Shown piece after piece: positions 39,856 to 48,526 of a DNA stretch of 64,000 nucleotides (the stretch's first letter is position 1; the number at the start of each line of letters is the position of its first letter). The translations under genes and the position numbers were made by a program. Source of the DNA: Pseudomonas ovata. Lineage in GTDB: Bacteria > Pseudomonadota > Gammaproteobacteria > Pseudomonadales > Pseudomonadaceae. A model generated the notes under the pieces. The model had not been told where the DNA came from. It saw nothing but the letters and a program-made list of their open reading frames with translations, and made no database searches. The DNA lies in NCBI RefSeq assembly GCF_003131185.1, contig NZ_QFFU01000001.1, positions 372,001 to 436,000 of the forward strand, read 5' to 3'.

Positions 39856-40658
39856 TGATCCGGGTGCGTCGCCTGGCGCGTGTGACCCGGGTGCTGCTGG
39901 TGGTGCTGGCCGGGTTGCTGATGGCCAGCGCGGTGGCGGCCCTGGAGCGGCTCAAACTGGGCGGTTCGATGGCCATGCGCCAACGTTGCAGCCGCTGGTT
40001 CATGGCGCGCCTGAGCAATGCCCTGCCGTTTCGCATCACGGTTATCGGCGAACGACCAGACCGACCGATGCTATGGGTGTGCAACCACGTGTCGTGGACC
40101 GACATTCCGTTGCTGGGCCGGCTGATGCCGCTGTCATTCCTGTCCAAGGCCGAGGTGCGCACCTGGCCGATCGCCGGCTGGCTGGCGCACAAGGCAGGCA
40201 CGCTGTTCATCCGTCGGGGTGCCGGCGACAGCCGCCTGGTGCAGCGCCAGATGACCCAGCACCTGCAACAAGGCAGACCGCTGCTGATCTTTCCGGAAGG
40301 CACCACCACCGACGGACGCAGCCTGCGCACCTTTCATGGCCGCCTGCTGGGCAGCGCCATCGAGGCCGGTGTCGACCTGCAACCGGTGGCTATCCAGTAC
40401 CTGCGCAACGGCCAACCCGATACCCTCGCGCCATTCATTGGCGATGACGACCTGCTCTCGCATATCCGCAGGTTACTGAGCCACGAACAGGGTGAGGTGC
40501 ATGTCCACCTGCTCAAACCCATTGCCAGCGCAGGCCAGGATCGTGCCGTGCTGGCCTTGCAGGCCCGGCAGGCGGTTCAACTGGCGTTATTCGGCGCCGA
40601 GCCGGTCGAGGCGCCGGTGATGACGCCCGTCTCGCCGTCATCGGCCAGGGCCGCCTGA
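39855..40658 (+). CDS. olsA: Ornithine lipid O-acyltransferase OlsA
   Basis: Acyltransferase of 267 residues of the PlsC type. The HX4D motif is NHVSWTD and the second block is PLLIFPEGTTTDG. An N-terminal membrane helix (VLLVVLAGLLMASAVAAL) anchors it. It would acylate lyso-ornithine lipid made by OlsB. I placed the start at 39855, sharing one base with the olsB stop; an earlier ATG in frame is inside olsB. The last 82 bases overlap the convergent ACP phosphodiesterase gene. Confidence 0.87.
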   Translation: MIRVRRLARVTRVLLVVLAGLLMASAVAALERLKLGGSMAMRQRCSRWFMARLSNALPFRITVIGERPDRPMLWVCNHVSWTDIPLLGRLMPLSFLSKAEVRTWPIAGWLAHKAGTLFIRRGAGDSRLVQRQMTQHLQQGRPLLIFPEGTTTDGRSLRTFHGRLLGSAIEAGVDLQPVAIQYLRNGQPDTLAPFIGDDDLLSHIRRLLSHEQGEVHVHLLKPIASAGQDRAVLALQARQAVQLALFGAEPVEAPVMTPVSPSSARAA

Positions 40659-41215
40659 GCGAACGCCCGCAACAGCGGGTAGAACGCCTCGAAGTCGGCA
40701 CTCAAGGGCTCGTAGAGGCCAGGCAATTGCTGCATGGCCTCGAACAACCCGGCCGGGCGACTCAGGCGCCGGGCGATGCCCTGTAGCGCCATTTCTACCA
40801 CGGCGTAATCCCGGTACGAGCCCAGCCAGTCCTGCGCCGCCATGCGCGGTGCAATCAGCGCCAGGCGCTCCGGCAGGTCGGGCTCGGCGGCCAGCACACG
40901 GTACACCTGATCAGTAAAGACCGGCAGCGGCATGGCGGCATGCCGAGGCCAGTCACGGGCCAGGCAATGATCGAAAAACACATCCAGCACGATGCCGGCA
41001 TAACGCCGCTGCCCGGGGGCGAAGCGTTGCAAGGCGTGGCGGACCACAGGATGCTGGTCGGTAAACACGTCGATACGCCGATGCAGGCGGATCGAGGCTT
41101 CAAGTTCCGGGGCAAAGCGCCCGGCCAGCGGCCCTTTGATAAAATCGCCATACAGGCTGCCGAGCAATTGGGCGGGCCGCTGGCCGCCAAGATGAAGGTG
41201 CGCGAGATAGTTCAT
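40577..41215 (-). CDS. acpH: Acyl carrier protein phosphodiesterase
   Basis: Hydrolase of 212 residues that removes the 4'-phosphopantetheine group from holo-ACP. The N-terminus NYLAHLHLGGQRPAQLLGSL followed by YGDFIKG is characteristic, with HRRIDVFTDQHPVV and YAGIVLDVFFDHCLARDW as HD-like metal-binding blocks. The C-terminal 27 residues are encoded antisense to olsA and look unconserved. Both act on acyl carriers, but being convergent they are not one operon. Confidence 0.85.
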   Translation of the reverse strand: MNYLAHLHLGGQRPAQLLGSLYGDFIKGPLAGRFAPELEASIRLHRRIDVFTDQHPVVRHALQRFAPGQRRYAGIVLDVFFDHCLARDWPRHAAMPLPVFTDQVYRVLAAEPDLPERLALIAPRMAAQDWLGSYRDYAVVEMALQGIARRLSRPAGLFEAMQQLPGLYEPLSADFEAFYPLLRAFAQAALADDGETGVITGASTGSAPNNAS

Positions 41216-41265
41216 GCCACAAGCCTACGCTGGATGACCGGGAAACGGCCACTGCATCGTTATAA

Positions 41266-41356
41266 CGCGATATACCGATTTTTTCAGCGCTCAATCTTTT
41301 AGGTATTTGTATATCGCTTTACCACGATATAAAGTTCGCCGTATCGCGATATACCG
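41266..41356. promoter_or_regulatory. Repeated operator-like sites upstream of the ArsR gene
   Basis: The 12-base word CGCGATATACCG occurs twice, at 41266-41277 and 41345-41356. Between them TATATCGC and CGATATA form an inverted pair (41310-41331, spacing 8), and GTATCGCGATATAC at 41341-41354 is a near palindrome. All contain the core TATCGC/GCGATA, as expected for sites of one dimeric regulator. The ArsR-like protein encoded 23 bases downstream is the obvious candidate. Confidence 0.65.
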
Positions 41357-41379
41357 CTACACCCCCCATTGAGAACGGC

Positions 41380-41694
41380 ATGCCTATCGACCTCGACGAA
41401 ATCATGAAAGCCCTGGCCCACCCGGTTCGCCGTGAAATCCTGGTCTGGCTCAAGGACCCGCACGCGTGCTTTCCAGGGCAGGAACACTCGCTGGAGCATG
41501 GCGTTTGCGCCGGCCAGATCGATCAGCGGGCCGGGCTTTCTCAATCGACGGTGTCCGCCCACCTTGCCACCTTGCAACGCGCGGGCCTGATCACCTGCAA
41601 GAAAGTCGGCCAATGGCATTTCTTCAAACGCCATGAAGAAACCCTGCAGGCCTTCGTTCAAGCGCTGGTGACCGAACTCGACACCCCGCGCTGA
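41380..41694 (+). CDS. ArsR-family repressor
   Basis: Winged-helix regulator of 104 residues. The recognition helix region is RAGLSQSTVSAHLATLQRAG and the wing LITCKKVGQWHFFKRHEET. A Cys at about residue 28 (HACFPGQE) and one at 43 (GVCAGQI) could sense metals or electrophiles; no classical CVC arsenic site is present. It lies 105 bases before the XenB-type reductase gene on the same strand, and probably represses it and itself. Confidence 0.83.
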   Translation: MPIDLDEIMKALAHPVRREILVWLKDPHACFPGQEHSLEHGVCAGQIDQRAGLSQSTVSAHLATLQRAGLITCKKVGQWHFFKRHEETLQAFVQALVTELDTPR

Positions 41695-41799
41695 CCTGCG
41701 TACCGCTGACCGCCGCGGCGCTGCCGGTGACCCTGATCACTTTCCACCAGACTGCCAAGCCGAACCTGGCGCCTGCCACTCAACCCTGAGGGAATGCTC

Positions 41800-42849
41800 A
41801 TGACAACGCTGTTTGACCCGATTACCGTGGGTAACCTGCACTTGCCCAACCGCATCATCATGGCGCCGCTGACCCGCTGCCGCGCCGACGAAGGCCGGAT
41901 CCCCAATGCCATGATGGCCGAGTACTACGTACAGCGTGCTTCGGCCGGGCTGATCATCAGCGAAGCCACCTCGGTGACGCCAATGGGCGTGGGTTATCCC
42001 GATACACCCGGCATCTGGTCCGCCGATCAGGTGCGCGGCTGGAGCAATATCACCAAGGCCGTGCATGGCGCCGGTGGACGTATCGTGTTGCAGCTCTGGC
42101 ATGTGGGGCGTATCTCGCACCCCGCTTACCTGAACGGTGAAGCACCGGTCGCACCGAGTGCCGTCAAGCCCGCAGGACATGTCAGCCTGATGCGCCCGAA
42201 GGCAGACTTCCCGACACCGCGCGCGCTGGAGCTGGCCGAAATCGACGATGTCGTCGAGGCTTTTCGTGTCGGCGCAGAGAATGCCAAGGCGGCCGGGTTC
42301 GACGGGGTGGAAATCCATGCCGCCAATGGCTACCTGCTTGATCAGTTCCTGCAAAGCAGCACCAACCGGCGCACCGATGCCTATGGCGGTTCGCTGGAAA
42401 ACCGCGCGCGCCTGTTGCTGGAGGTGACCGATGCGGTCAGCGAGATCTGGGGCGCCGGCCGGGTCGGCGTGCACCTGTCGCCACGTGCCGATTTATATGA
42501 CATGGGCGACGACAATCTGGCCGCGACCTTCGGCTACGTGGCCACAGCCCTGGGCCAGCGCAACATTGCGTTTATCTGCGCCCGCGAGCACGAGGCCGCA
42601 GACAGCATTGGCCCGCAACTCAAGCAGGCTTTTGGCGGCGTGTACATCGCCAACGAGGCGTTCACCAAAGACAGCGCCAATGCCTGGCTGCAGAGCGGCA
42701 AAGCCGATGCCGTGGCGTTCGGCGTGCCGTTCATTGCCAACCCGGACCTGCCCGAGCGCCTGGCCCAGGATGCGCCGCTGAATGACGCTGATGCCAAAAC
42801 CTTCTACAGCAACGGCCCGGTGGGCTATATCGATTACCCGCGGCTTTGA
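41800..42849 (+). CDS. xenB: Old yellow enzyme-type ene-reductase, XenB/NemA group
   Basis: FMN-dependent reductase of 349 residues, the exact length of Pseudomonas XenB. The start TLFDPITVGNLHLPNRIIMA and PLTRCRADEGR, the flavin-site IVLQLWHVGRISHP and the substrate-anion pair IHAANGYLLDQFLQSSTN (His and Asn) are characteristic. It reduces activated C=C bonds and nitro or nitrate-ester compounds with NADPH. I chose ATG 41800, as GAGGGA is 6 bases upstream; the ATG two codons earlier is too close. Probably induced by electrophiles through the ArsR-like protein. Confidence 0.87.
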   Translation: MTTLFDPITVGNLHLPNRIIMAPLTRCRADEGRIPNAMMAEYYVQRASAGLIISEATSVTPMGVGYPDTPGIWSADQVRGWSNITKAVHGAGGRIVLQLWHVGRISHPAYLNGEAPVAPSAVKPAGHVSLMRPKADFPTPRALELAEIDDVVEAFRVGAENAKAAGFDGVEIHAANGYLLDQFLQSSTNRRTDAYGGSLENRARLLLEVTDAVSEIWGAGRVGVHLSPRADLYDMGDDNLAATFGYVATALGQRNIAFICAREHEAADSIGPQLKQAFGGVYIANEAFTKDSANAWLQSGKADAVAFGVPFIANPDLPERLAQDAPLNDADAKTFYSNGPVGYIDYPRL

Positions 42850-42859
42850 TTGATGCGAC

Positions 42860-42885
42860 AAGACCCTGGCACGCCAGGGTCTTGT
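42860..42885. terminator. Stem-loop between convergent genes
   Basis: AAGACCCTGG-CACG-CCAGGGTCTT, about 10 bases of stem extended by flanking A/T pairs, with no clear T-run. It may end transcripts from xenB and the opposite gene. Confidence 0.55.
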
Positions 42886-42900
42886 CCGCCAGGGAATGAC

Positions 42901-43677
42901 TTACGCAGGCGCGACCTTGCCCAGTTCGTTGCCTTCGGCATCGATCAACGTGCCATCGGCCAGCAGCCAGTTGCCATTGGGGTACTGCACCGCCCCATCG
43001 GCCATCTTCCAGGTGCCGTCCTTGTATTCGAAACTGCCATCGGCATGCTCGATCGTGCCGTCGGTGTGCACGATCCGGCCATCGACATGCTGCACGGTGC
43101 CGTCCGGGTAAGTCGCTGTCTCGCCCTGAGCATCCAGCACCGTGCCATTGGGCAGGACCGCTTCGCCGTTGGCGTTGAACACGCTGTGCAATTGCGGGAT
43201 AAGACTCAAGACGCCAACCACCGTATTGACCGTCGTGGTGACCCTTTCAAACGTCGATACCGGGGTCGGGACTTCAGGTGCGCTGTCGCGACTCAAAGTC
43301 TTGAGCGGCTGTCCGCTGGCCGAGCGCTTGACCGGCGGTCTCTTGGGCTGATTGGCAGGCGACTTGCCTGACCCAACCTTGGTGACGGGTGGGTTCACGC
43401 CACCCTTGTCGACCGGCGGCTTTATCCCTCCCTTGTCGACGGGCGGTTTGATTGCGCCGCCTTTATTGACCGGCGGCTTTTTCGATCCGCCCTTGTCGAC
43501 CGGAGGCTTGAAAGATCCCCCTTTGTTCACAGGCGGCTTGATGGCCGGCGCAGCGGACGCCAGGCGCATATCCGCGCTTTTATCGTGCTCGACAGCCGTA
43601 TCGTCAATGTACTCGACGTCTTGCCAGGCTTCGGCCAGGGCACCGGGATTGTCCTGAATTCCCTTGATTCCATTCAT
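42901..43677 (-). CDS. Repeat protein: KPPV(D/N)KGG linker and heptad DG-repeat domain
   Basis: Protein of 258 residues with no signal peptide or membrane helix I can see apart from a weak hydrophobic stretch near 145-160. Residues about 47-100 are six or seven copies of KPPV(D/N)KGG. Residues about 167-253 contain twelve glycines spaced 7 residues apart (one gap of 8), each in a (D/N)G(T/S) setting with YPDGT and YPNGN examples. This pattern resembles the TCP10/G-box repeats of eukaryotic centriole proteins and would form an extended beta sheet or solenoid. GGAG precedes the ATG. Function is unknown to me. Confidence 0.72.
   Translation of the reverse strand: MNGIKGIQDNPGALAEAWQDVEYIDDTAVEHDKSADMRLASAAPAIKPPVNKGGSFKPPVDKGGSKKPPVNKGGAIKPPVDKGGIKPPVDKGGVNPPVTKVGSGKSPANQPKRPPVKRSASGQPLKTLSRDSAPEVPTPVSTFERVTTTVNTVVGVLSLIPQLHSVFNANGEAVLPNGTVLDAQGETATYPDGTVQHVDGRIVHTDGTIEHADGSFEYKDGTWKMADGAVQYPNGNWLLADGTLIDAEGNELGKVAPA
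43378..43539. repeat. Coding tandem repeat for KPPV(D/N)KGG units
   Basis: On the plus strand units such as TTGTCGACCGGCGGCTT and TTGTTCACAGGCGGCTT recur at 27-30-base intervals. Base similarity between units suggests recent expansion by slippage or unequal exchange, so copy number may differ between strains. Confidence 0.75.
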
Positions 43678-43787
43678 GGTAAAGCTCCATTGGGTTTGAC
43701 AATGGGCTTACTGTATGACAACCCCGCCGCAACAATTCCCTACATATGTATTGCAGGGAATTTTATCCTGACCAGATACCCGCGCCG

Positions 43788-44660
43788 TCACGGCCTGGTA
43801 TTGACGCGCTGCGAAAGGCTTTGCAGCTGGCTGCTCAAGGCGTTGATATTGCGCGTGACCTGAGCCCGAAAGGCATCGTACTCGGCATTGCTCGGGCCAC
43901 CCGAAGCGGCTGGAGCGGCGGCGGCAACACGGCTGTCCTGCTCGCTCCTGATCACCAGCAGCTCCTGCTCCAGGCGCTCGATGGCGGCGGCCGGGTTGTC
44001 TTGTTTCTTGAGGCTGGCAACGTCGGCGCCCAGGCTCTTGATCTGTGCTTCGAGCTTGCCCTGATCGCCCTGTGCCCCTTTGATCTGCTCCGGCAGGGCC
44101 TCCTTGAGGGTGGTCAGTTCAGTGACCAGCCCCTTGAGTTGTTCCTGCACCTGCGCCAGTTCTTCCTGCTGGCGCGTGGCCTGCGTGCCGATCAGCTCCA
44201 GACGCTTGTCCAGGCTGCCTTGCTGCCCCTGGGCATTTTCACGTGCGGCGTTCTGCTCCTGCAATTGTGCATCAAGCTGGCCGAGGCGCTGCTTGAGGGC
44301 CTCACTGTCGCGGCTCAGGGTTTCGGGCGTGACCATCTTGCCGGAGAGATCCTGCAACCGGCCTGCCGCTTCTTCACTGATGCGCGCGAAGCTTTCCTGG
44401 GTCGCTACCAGTTGCTGTTCCATCAGCGAGATCTGCTGGAAGCTCCACCAGCCCAATCCGCAGAAGGCGATGATCAACGCACCGATCAGTGCCCACAGGG
44501 GGCCGGTGCTCGGGCCCTTGACCTTGACCACCGGTGTTGTGCGCGAATACACCGTGGTGCGCTCGCGTGCACCACGGGTTTGCACGAAGTCGTCATCGTC
44601 GCCATCCCGGGCGCTGAGGCTGGGGATATCATCGATGTCGTCGTGGGGATCTTTACGCAT
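43788..44660 (-). CDS. Membrane-anchored coiled-coil protein
   Basis: Protein of 290 residues. The first 50 residues are acidic and cytoplasmic (DDIDDIPSLSARDGDDDDF), followed by one membrane helix (PLWALIGALIIAFCGLGWW) and about 200 residues of predicted coiled coil (SLMEQQLVATQESFARISEE onward), ending in LSSQLQSLSQRVNTRP. Such proteins are often labelled ATPase without a P-loop, and none is seen here. I chose ATG 44660, with AAAGGG upstream. A structural or cell-envelope role is possible but unproven. Confidence 0.75.
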   Translation of the reverse strand: MRKDPHDDIDDIPSLSARDGDDDDFVQTRGARERTTVYSRTTPVVKVKGPSTGPLWALIGALIIAFCGLGWWSFQQISLMEQQLVATQESFARISEEAAGRLQDLSGKMVTPETLSRDSEALKQRLGQLDAQLQEQNAARENAQGQQGSLDKRLELIGTQATRQQEELAQVQEQLKGLVTELTTLKEALPEQIKGAQGDQGKLEAQIKSLGADVASLKKQDNPAAAIERLEQELLVIRSEQDSRVAAAAPAASGGPSNAEYDAFRAQVTRNINALSSQLQSLSQRVNTRP

Positions 44661-44729
44661 AAGCAACCCTTTCAGGAACGGTTAGAAGCAGGCCGGGCAG
44701 TATAAACGCTCCAGCCTGGCGAACAGGGC

Positions 44730-45740
44730 TCATCGTGCAGCGTGCCGATCAATGCCCGGCCCGGCTTGCCACCAGGCACAGAACTCGTCCAGCGCCGCCC
44801 ACAGGCTGACCTGGGGTTCGTAACCCAGATAATGCCGGGCACGGCTGATATCCAGGGTGAAATCCTTATGCATGATCCGGGTGTCCAGGCGCGACAGCGC
44901 AGGCTCCGGTCGCCCGGGCCAGAGCAGGCAGGCACCTTCGTTGAGCGCGGCCAGCATGCAGGTCGGGCCATAACCGCGGTAACGGGTGACCTGGGCCAGT
45001 TGCAGGCGACGCATGACGTAGTTGATGGCGTCCCACAAGGGTACCGGCTGGCCGTTACTGATGTTGTAGGCCTTGCCCAGGGCGGCCGACCCGGCCAGCA
45101 GGCTGCTCAACAGCGCCTGATTGAGGTTGGCCATGCTGGTGAAATCCACCTTGTTGAGCCCGTTGCCTACAATCGCCAGGCGCTTGCTGCGTTGCAGGCG
45201 CAACAGCCGCGGGAAGAAGCGATGATCGCCGGCACCCGTCACCAGCCGCGGCCGCAAGGCGATGACCTGCAGACCGAACTCCTGTGCCCCGAAGACCTTT
45301 TGCTCGGCCAGCCGTTTGCTGGCGGCATAGGCATTGCCCGGGTGCTTGAGCACCTGGTCTTCCTTGAGCCCAAGGTGCGAGCGACCATCGAAATAGATCG
45401 ACGGCGACGACAGATGCACCAGCCGCCGGACTTTCTGTTTCAGGCAGGCTTCGACCACGTTCTCGGTCAGTTGCACGTTGGCCTGGACCAGTTCCTGACG
45501 CCGCCCCCAGGTGCTGACTGAACCGGCGCAATGCACGACGGCATCGACCTCGCGACACATGACCCGCACCTGTTCGGCATCGCCCAGGTCGCCAGGAACG
45601 AACTCGGCGCCCTGTAGAATCAGGTGTTGCAGAGCCTCTTCACGCCGGGCATTGATCCTGACGCTCAGGCCTTGCTCCAGAGCGTGCTGCGCAAAGCGCC
45701 CGCCGATGAAGCCGCTTGCACCTGTGACCAGAATCTTCAT
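44730..45740 (-). CDS. Extended SDR, NAD-dependent epimerase/dehydratase or 3-beta-HSD-like
   Basis: Rossmann-fold protein of 336 residues with the nucleotide motif VTGASGFIGG at the start, the active-site Ser region LVHLSSPSIYFDG and the YxxxK motif YAASK. The C-terminal half resembles 3-beta-hydroxysteroid dehydrogenase/isomerase-type members. GGGAGCGGTGA precedes the ATG. The substrate (sugar nucleotide or sterol-like) cannot be inferred; the neighbours do not form a pathway. Confidence 0.83.
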   Translation of the reverse strand: MKILVTGASGFIGGRFAQHALEQGLSVRINARREEALQHLILQGAEFVPGDLGDAEQVRVMCREVDAVVHCAGSVSTWGRRQELVQANVQLTENVVEACLKQKVRRLVHLSSPSIYFDGRSHLGLKEDQVLKHPGNAYAASKRLAEQKVFGAQEFGLQVIALRPRLVTGAGDHRFFPRLLRLQRSKRLAIVGNGLNKVDFTSMANLNQALLSSLLAGSAALGKAYNISNGQPVPLWDAINYVMRRLQLAQVTRYRGYGPTCMLAALNEGACLLWPGRPEPALSRLDTRIMHKDFTLDISRARHYLGYEPQVSLWAALDEFCAWWQAGPGIDRHAAR

Positions 45741-45766
45741 TCACCGCTCCCTAAGCGACACACACA

Positions 45767-46687
45767 TTAATCCGTGGGCAATGACGCGCCATCAGGCTTG
45801 CACGGCACCAGCCATTGACCGGACTGCCGGGCCAGGTGCGCCGTCAGCAAGGTCAGGAGTTGCCCGCCATTGCGCCAATGATGCCAGTACAATGGCACTT
45901 CGATGCAACGCCCCGGAAACAGATCGCGCAACGTGCCGCTGCGCAACTGCTCGCGCACCTGCAGATCGGGCACCATGCCCCAACCCAGGCCGGCTTCGAG
46001 CATGCGCACGAAGCCTTCGGACGAGGGGCACAGATGATGCGCGAAACCGCCATGCAGGCCAAGCGCTGCCAGGTAACGATGCTGCAGCGTATCGTCCGGA
46101 CCGAACACCAGTGCCGGCGCCTGGGCCAGCCCGGCGGGGTCGGGGCCGGCGGCAAAATGTCGCCCGATGAATGCAGGACTGGCCACGGCCAGATAGCGCA
46201 TCGCCCCGATCGGCAGGCTGCGCGCACCGGCCACCGGGCGCTCGCTGGCGCACAGGCAGGCCGCCACCTCACCGGCACGCATGCGCTTGAGGCCGACGTC
46301 CTGGTCTTCGACCACCAGCTCCAGCAACAAGCGGTGGCGAATGCAGAAATCACCCACCGCTGTCGCCCACCAGGTCGCCAGGCTGTCGGCATTGAGGGCG
46401 ATGCGCAAGCGCTCGGGCAGGCTTTCTTCGTCCAGGCTCGGCACCTGGCCTTGCAGGTCGCGCTCCAGCAACCGCACCTGCTGGACATGGTTGAGCAGCC
46501 GCCGACCGATTTCGGTCGGCCCCGGCGGTGTGGCGCGCACCAGCACCGGCTGACCCACTCGTGCCTCCAGCAACTTGATGCGCTGCGACACCGCCGATTG
46601 CGACAACCCCAGCACTTGCGCGGCACGCTCGAACCCGGCCTGCTCGACCACGGCCGCCAAGGCCGCCAAGAGCTTGTAATCGAACAT
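45767..46687 (-). CDS. argP: LysR-type regulator ArgP
   Basis: Transcription factor of 306 residues. The N-terminal helix-turn-helix includes GFERAAQVLGLSQSAVSQRI, and the remainder is the LysR substrate-binding domain. Its sequence start FDYKLLAALAAVVEQAGFER is typical of ArgP/IciA. It diverges from argO, its classic target, across 97 bases. In E. coli ArgP activates argO with arginine and is locked by lysine; the same is inferred. The ATG at 46687 has TAGGAAA upstream. Confidence 0.9.
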   Translation of the reverse strand: MFDYKLLAALAAVVEQAGFERAAQVLGLSQSAVSQRIKLLEARVGQPVLVRATPPGPTEIGRRLLNHVQQVRLLERDLQGQVPSLDEESLPERLRIALNADSLATWWATAVGDFCIRHRLLLELVVEDQDVGLKRMRAGEVAACLCASERPVAGARSLPIGAMRYLAVASPAFIGRHFAAGPDPAGLAQAPALVFGPDDTLQHRYLAALGLHGGFAHHLCPSSEGFVRMLEAGLGWGMVPDLQVREQLRSGTLRDLFPGRCIEVPLYWHHWRNGGQLLTLLTAHLARQSGQWLVPCKPDGASLPTD

Positions 46688-46784
46688 CAGTTTTCCTAAT
46701 GAGTGATGAACAGGATTGATTTTTCTTATACATGCCTTCCACGCAGAATCGCCAGCCTGACTTCTTGTACCTGGATGACTTCTC

Positions 46785-47387
46785 ATGTGGCAAAGCTATC
46801 TCAACGGCCTGCTGGTCGCCCTCGGACTGATCATGGCCATCGGTGCGCAAAACGCCTTTGTCCTTGCCCAGGGGCTGCGCCGCGAACACCACATCCCGGT
46901 GGCGCTTTTATGCATTGTCTGCGACGCCCTGCTGGTGGCCGTCGGCGTATTCGGCCTGGCCAGCCTGCTGGTGCAGAACCCGACCCTGCTGGCGGTCGCA
47001 CGCTGGGGCGGTGTGGTGTTTCTGAGCTGGTACGGCCTGCAGGCCCTGCGCCGGGCCTGCGCCCGCCAGAGCCTGACCAATGACGCACAACAGGGCGTCA
47101 AATCGTTGCGCACCGTGTTGCTCAGTGCCCTGGCGGTCACCTTGCTCAACCCGCATGTGTACCTCGACACCGTCTTGCTGATCGGTTCACTGGGGGCCCA
47201 GCAAAGTGTGCCGGGCGCTTATGTCGTGGGGGCCGCCAGCGGGTCGTTCCTGTGGTTCTCGGCCCTGGCGATCGGCGCGGCCTGGCTGGCGCCGTGGCTG
47301 GCACGCCCGGCGACCTGGCGGCTGCTGGACCTGATGGTGGCGGTGATGATGTTCAGCGTCGCGATCCAGTTGATCCGCAGCGCTTGA
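46785..47387 (+). CDS. argO: LysE-family arginine/lysine exporter ArgO
   Basis: Membrane exporter of 200 residues with about six helices. The conserved N-terminus NGLLVALGLIMAIGAQNAFV (GAQNAFVL motif) and LLSALAVTLLNPHVYLDTV are typical of LysE/ArgO. It exports excess arginine (and possibly lysine or canavanine). It is divergent from argP. Confidence 0.92.
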   Translation: MWQSYLNGLLVALGLIMAIGAQNAFVLAQGLRREHHIPVALLCIVCDALLVAVGVFGLASLLVQNPTLLAVARWGGVVFLSWYGLQALRRACARQSLTNDAQQGVKSLRTVLLSALAVTLLNPHVYLDTVLLIGSLGAQQSVPGAYVVGAASGSFLWFSALAIGAAWLAPWLARPATWRLLDLMVAVMMFSVAIQLIRSA

Positions 47388-47585
47388 GTGCCGCTTATAC
47401 CTTTATTGACGAAAATCCTTGAACCCCTATTCCACACAGTTGTTGCGTGGTTATGCTCAAGGGCCGGTGCTATGATCCGGGGTCTGCGTCGCAAAAGAGT
47501 AGAAACTCCCGGCGCATGTTGTTGCAGACGGCCGCACCGTGAGCGGCCCCGCGATATTCGCACTCGTCCTGAAAGGAGATAGACC

Positions 47586-48167
47586 ATGGCTTTTGAATTG
47601 CCGCCACTGCCTTACGCAAAAGACGCGCTGTTGCCGCACATTTCCGCGGAAACACTGGAATATCACCACGACAAGCACCACAACACCTACGTCGTGAACC
47701 TGAACAACCTGGTGCCTGGCACCGAGTTCGAAGGCAAGACCCTGGAAGAGATCATCAAGTCCTCTTCGGGCGGCATCTTCAACAACGCCGCCCAGGTCTG
47801 GAACCACACGTTCTACTGGGAATGCCTGTCGCCAAACGGCGGCGGCGAGCCTACTGGTGCACTGGCTGACGCCATCACCGCTTCCTTTGGCTCCTTCGAG
47901 AAATTCAAGGAAGAGTTCAGCAAGGTCACCATCGGCACGTTCGGTTCCGGCTGGGGCTGGCTGGTCAAGAAGGCTGACGGCTCCCTGGCCCTGGCCAGCA
48001 CCATCGGCGCCGGCAACCCGCTGACCAGCGGCGAAACCCCGCTGCTGACCTGCGATGTCTGGGAACACGCCTACTACATCGACTACCGCAACCTGCGTCC
48101 CAAGTACGTCGAGGCGTTCTGGAACCTGGTGAACTGGGACTTCGTGGCCAAGCAATACGCGGCCTGA
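47586..48167 (+). CDS. sodB: Iron superoxide dismutase SodB
   Basis: Cytoplasmic enzyme of 193 residues, the length of E. coli SodB. Metal ligands are in [16 protein letters not shown] and [13 protein letters not shown]. The sequence [20 protein letters not shown] with the Gln in FNNAAQVW points to the iron form. AGGAGATAGACC precedes the ATG. The 198-base leader has a possible -10 TATGAT at 47471. Its neighbour bifA is conserved in Pseudomonas. Confidence 0.96.
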   Translation: MAFELPPLPYAKDALLPHISAETLEYHHDKHHNTYVVNLNNLVPGTEFEGKTLEEIIKSSSGGIFNNAAQVWNHTFYWECLSPNGGGEPTGALADAITASFGSFEKFKEEFSKVTIGTFGSGWGWLVKKADGSLALASTIGAGNPLTSGETPLLTCDVWEHAYYIDYRNLRPKYVEAFWNLVNWDFVAKQYAA

Positions 48168-48182
48168 TTCCCTGTTGCATAC

Positions 48183-48209
48183 AAAAAACCCGGCTTGTCC
48201 GGGTTTTTT
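48183..48209 (+). terminator. Terminator after sodB
   Basis: AAAAAACCCGG and CCGGGTTTTTT around a 5-base loop, 15 bases after the stop. Confidence 0.92.
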
Positions 48210-48526
48210 GTTGCCTGCGCAACTGCGTTCCGGGTGTGCGAACCCACCAGAGCCGTTCCAGCCGCAAGGCACGCAAGCCTGGGTGCACGGTTCCCGACCA
48301 AAGTCGTTCGTGCAGCCAGAAAGCGATGGCGGAGCAATATCACTTTTTTGTATCTTTCTACTTTTCGCTCAAGTTCTTGGCCTATTCGTCCGACATTATG
48401 GACGCCCCTCCCTGCGCAAGGAGGCAATCGCAGCGTCATCCGGCCCCCTGCCCGCTTGCCGGTGTTGCGCATCGTTCACCCGTGGTTGATCAGCAGGCTC
48501 CCGGAACCGATTAAAGGAATGAGCAT
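48210..48526. other. 317-base sodB-bifA gap
   Basis: No supported gene. It must contain the bifA promoter, since a strong terminator precedes it; I cannot pick out a convincing promoter. Short frames on both strands lack ribosome binding sites. Confidence 0.5.

Noticed and set aside
43378..43539. CRISPR-like array from the spaced repeats
   Set aside because: Repeats are in one coding frame, degenerate at third positions and encode KPPV(D/N)KGG units without unique spacers.
43734..43762. AATTCCCT...AGGGAATT stem as a terminator
   Set aside because: The loop is 13 bases and there is no clear T-run on the strand of the upstream coiled-coil gene.
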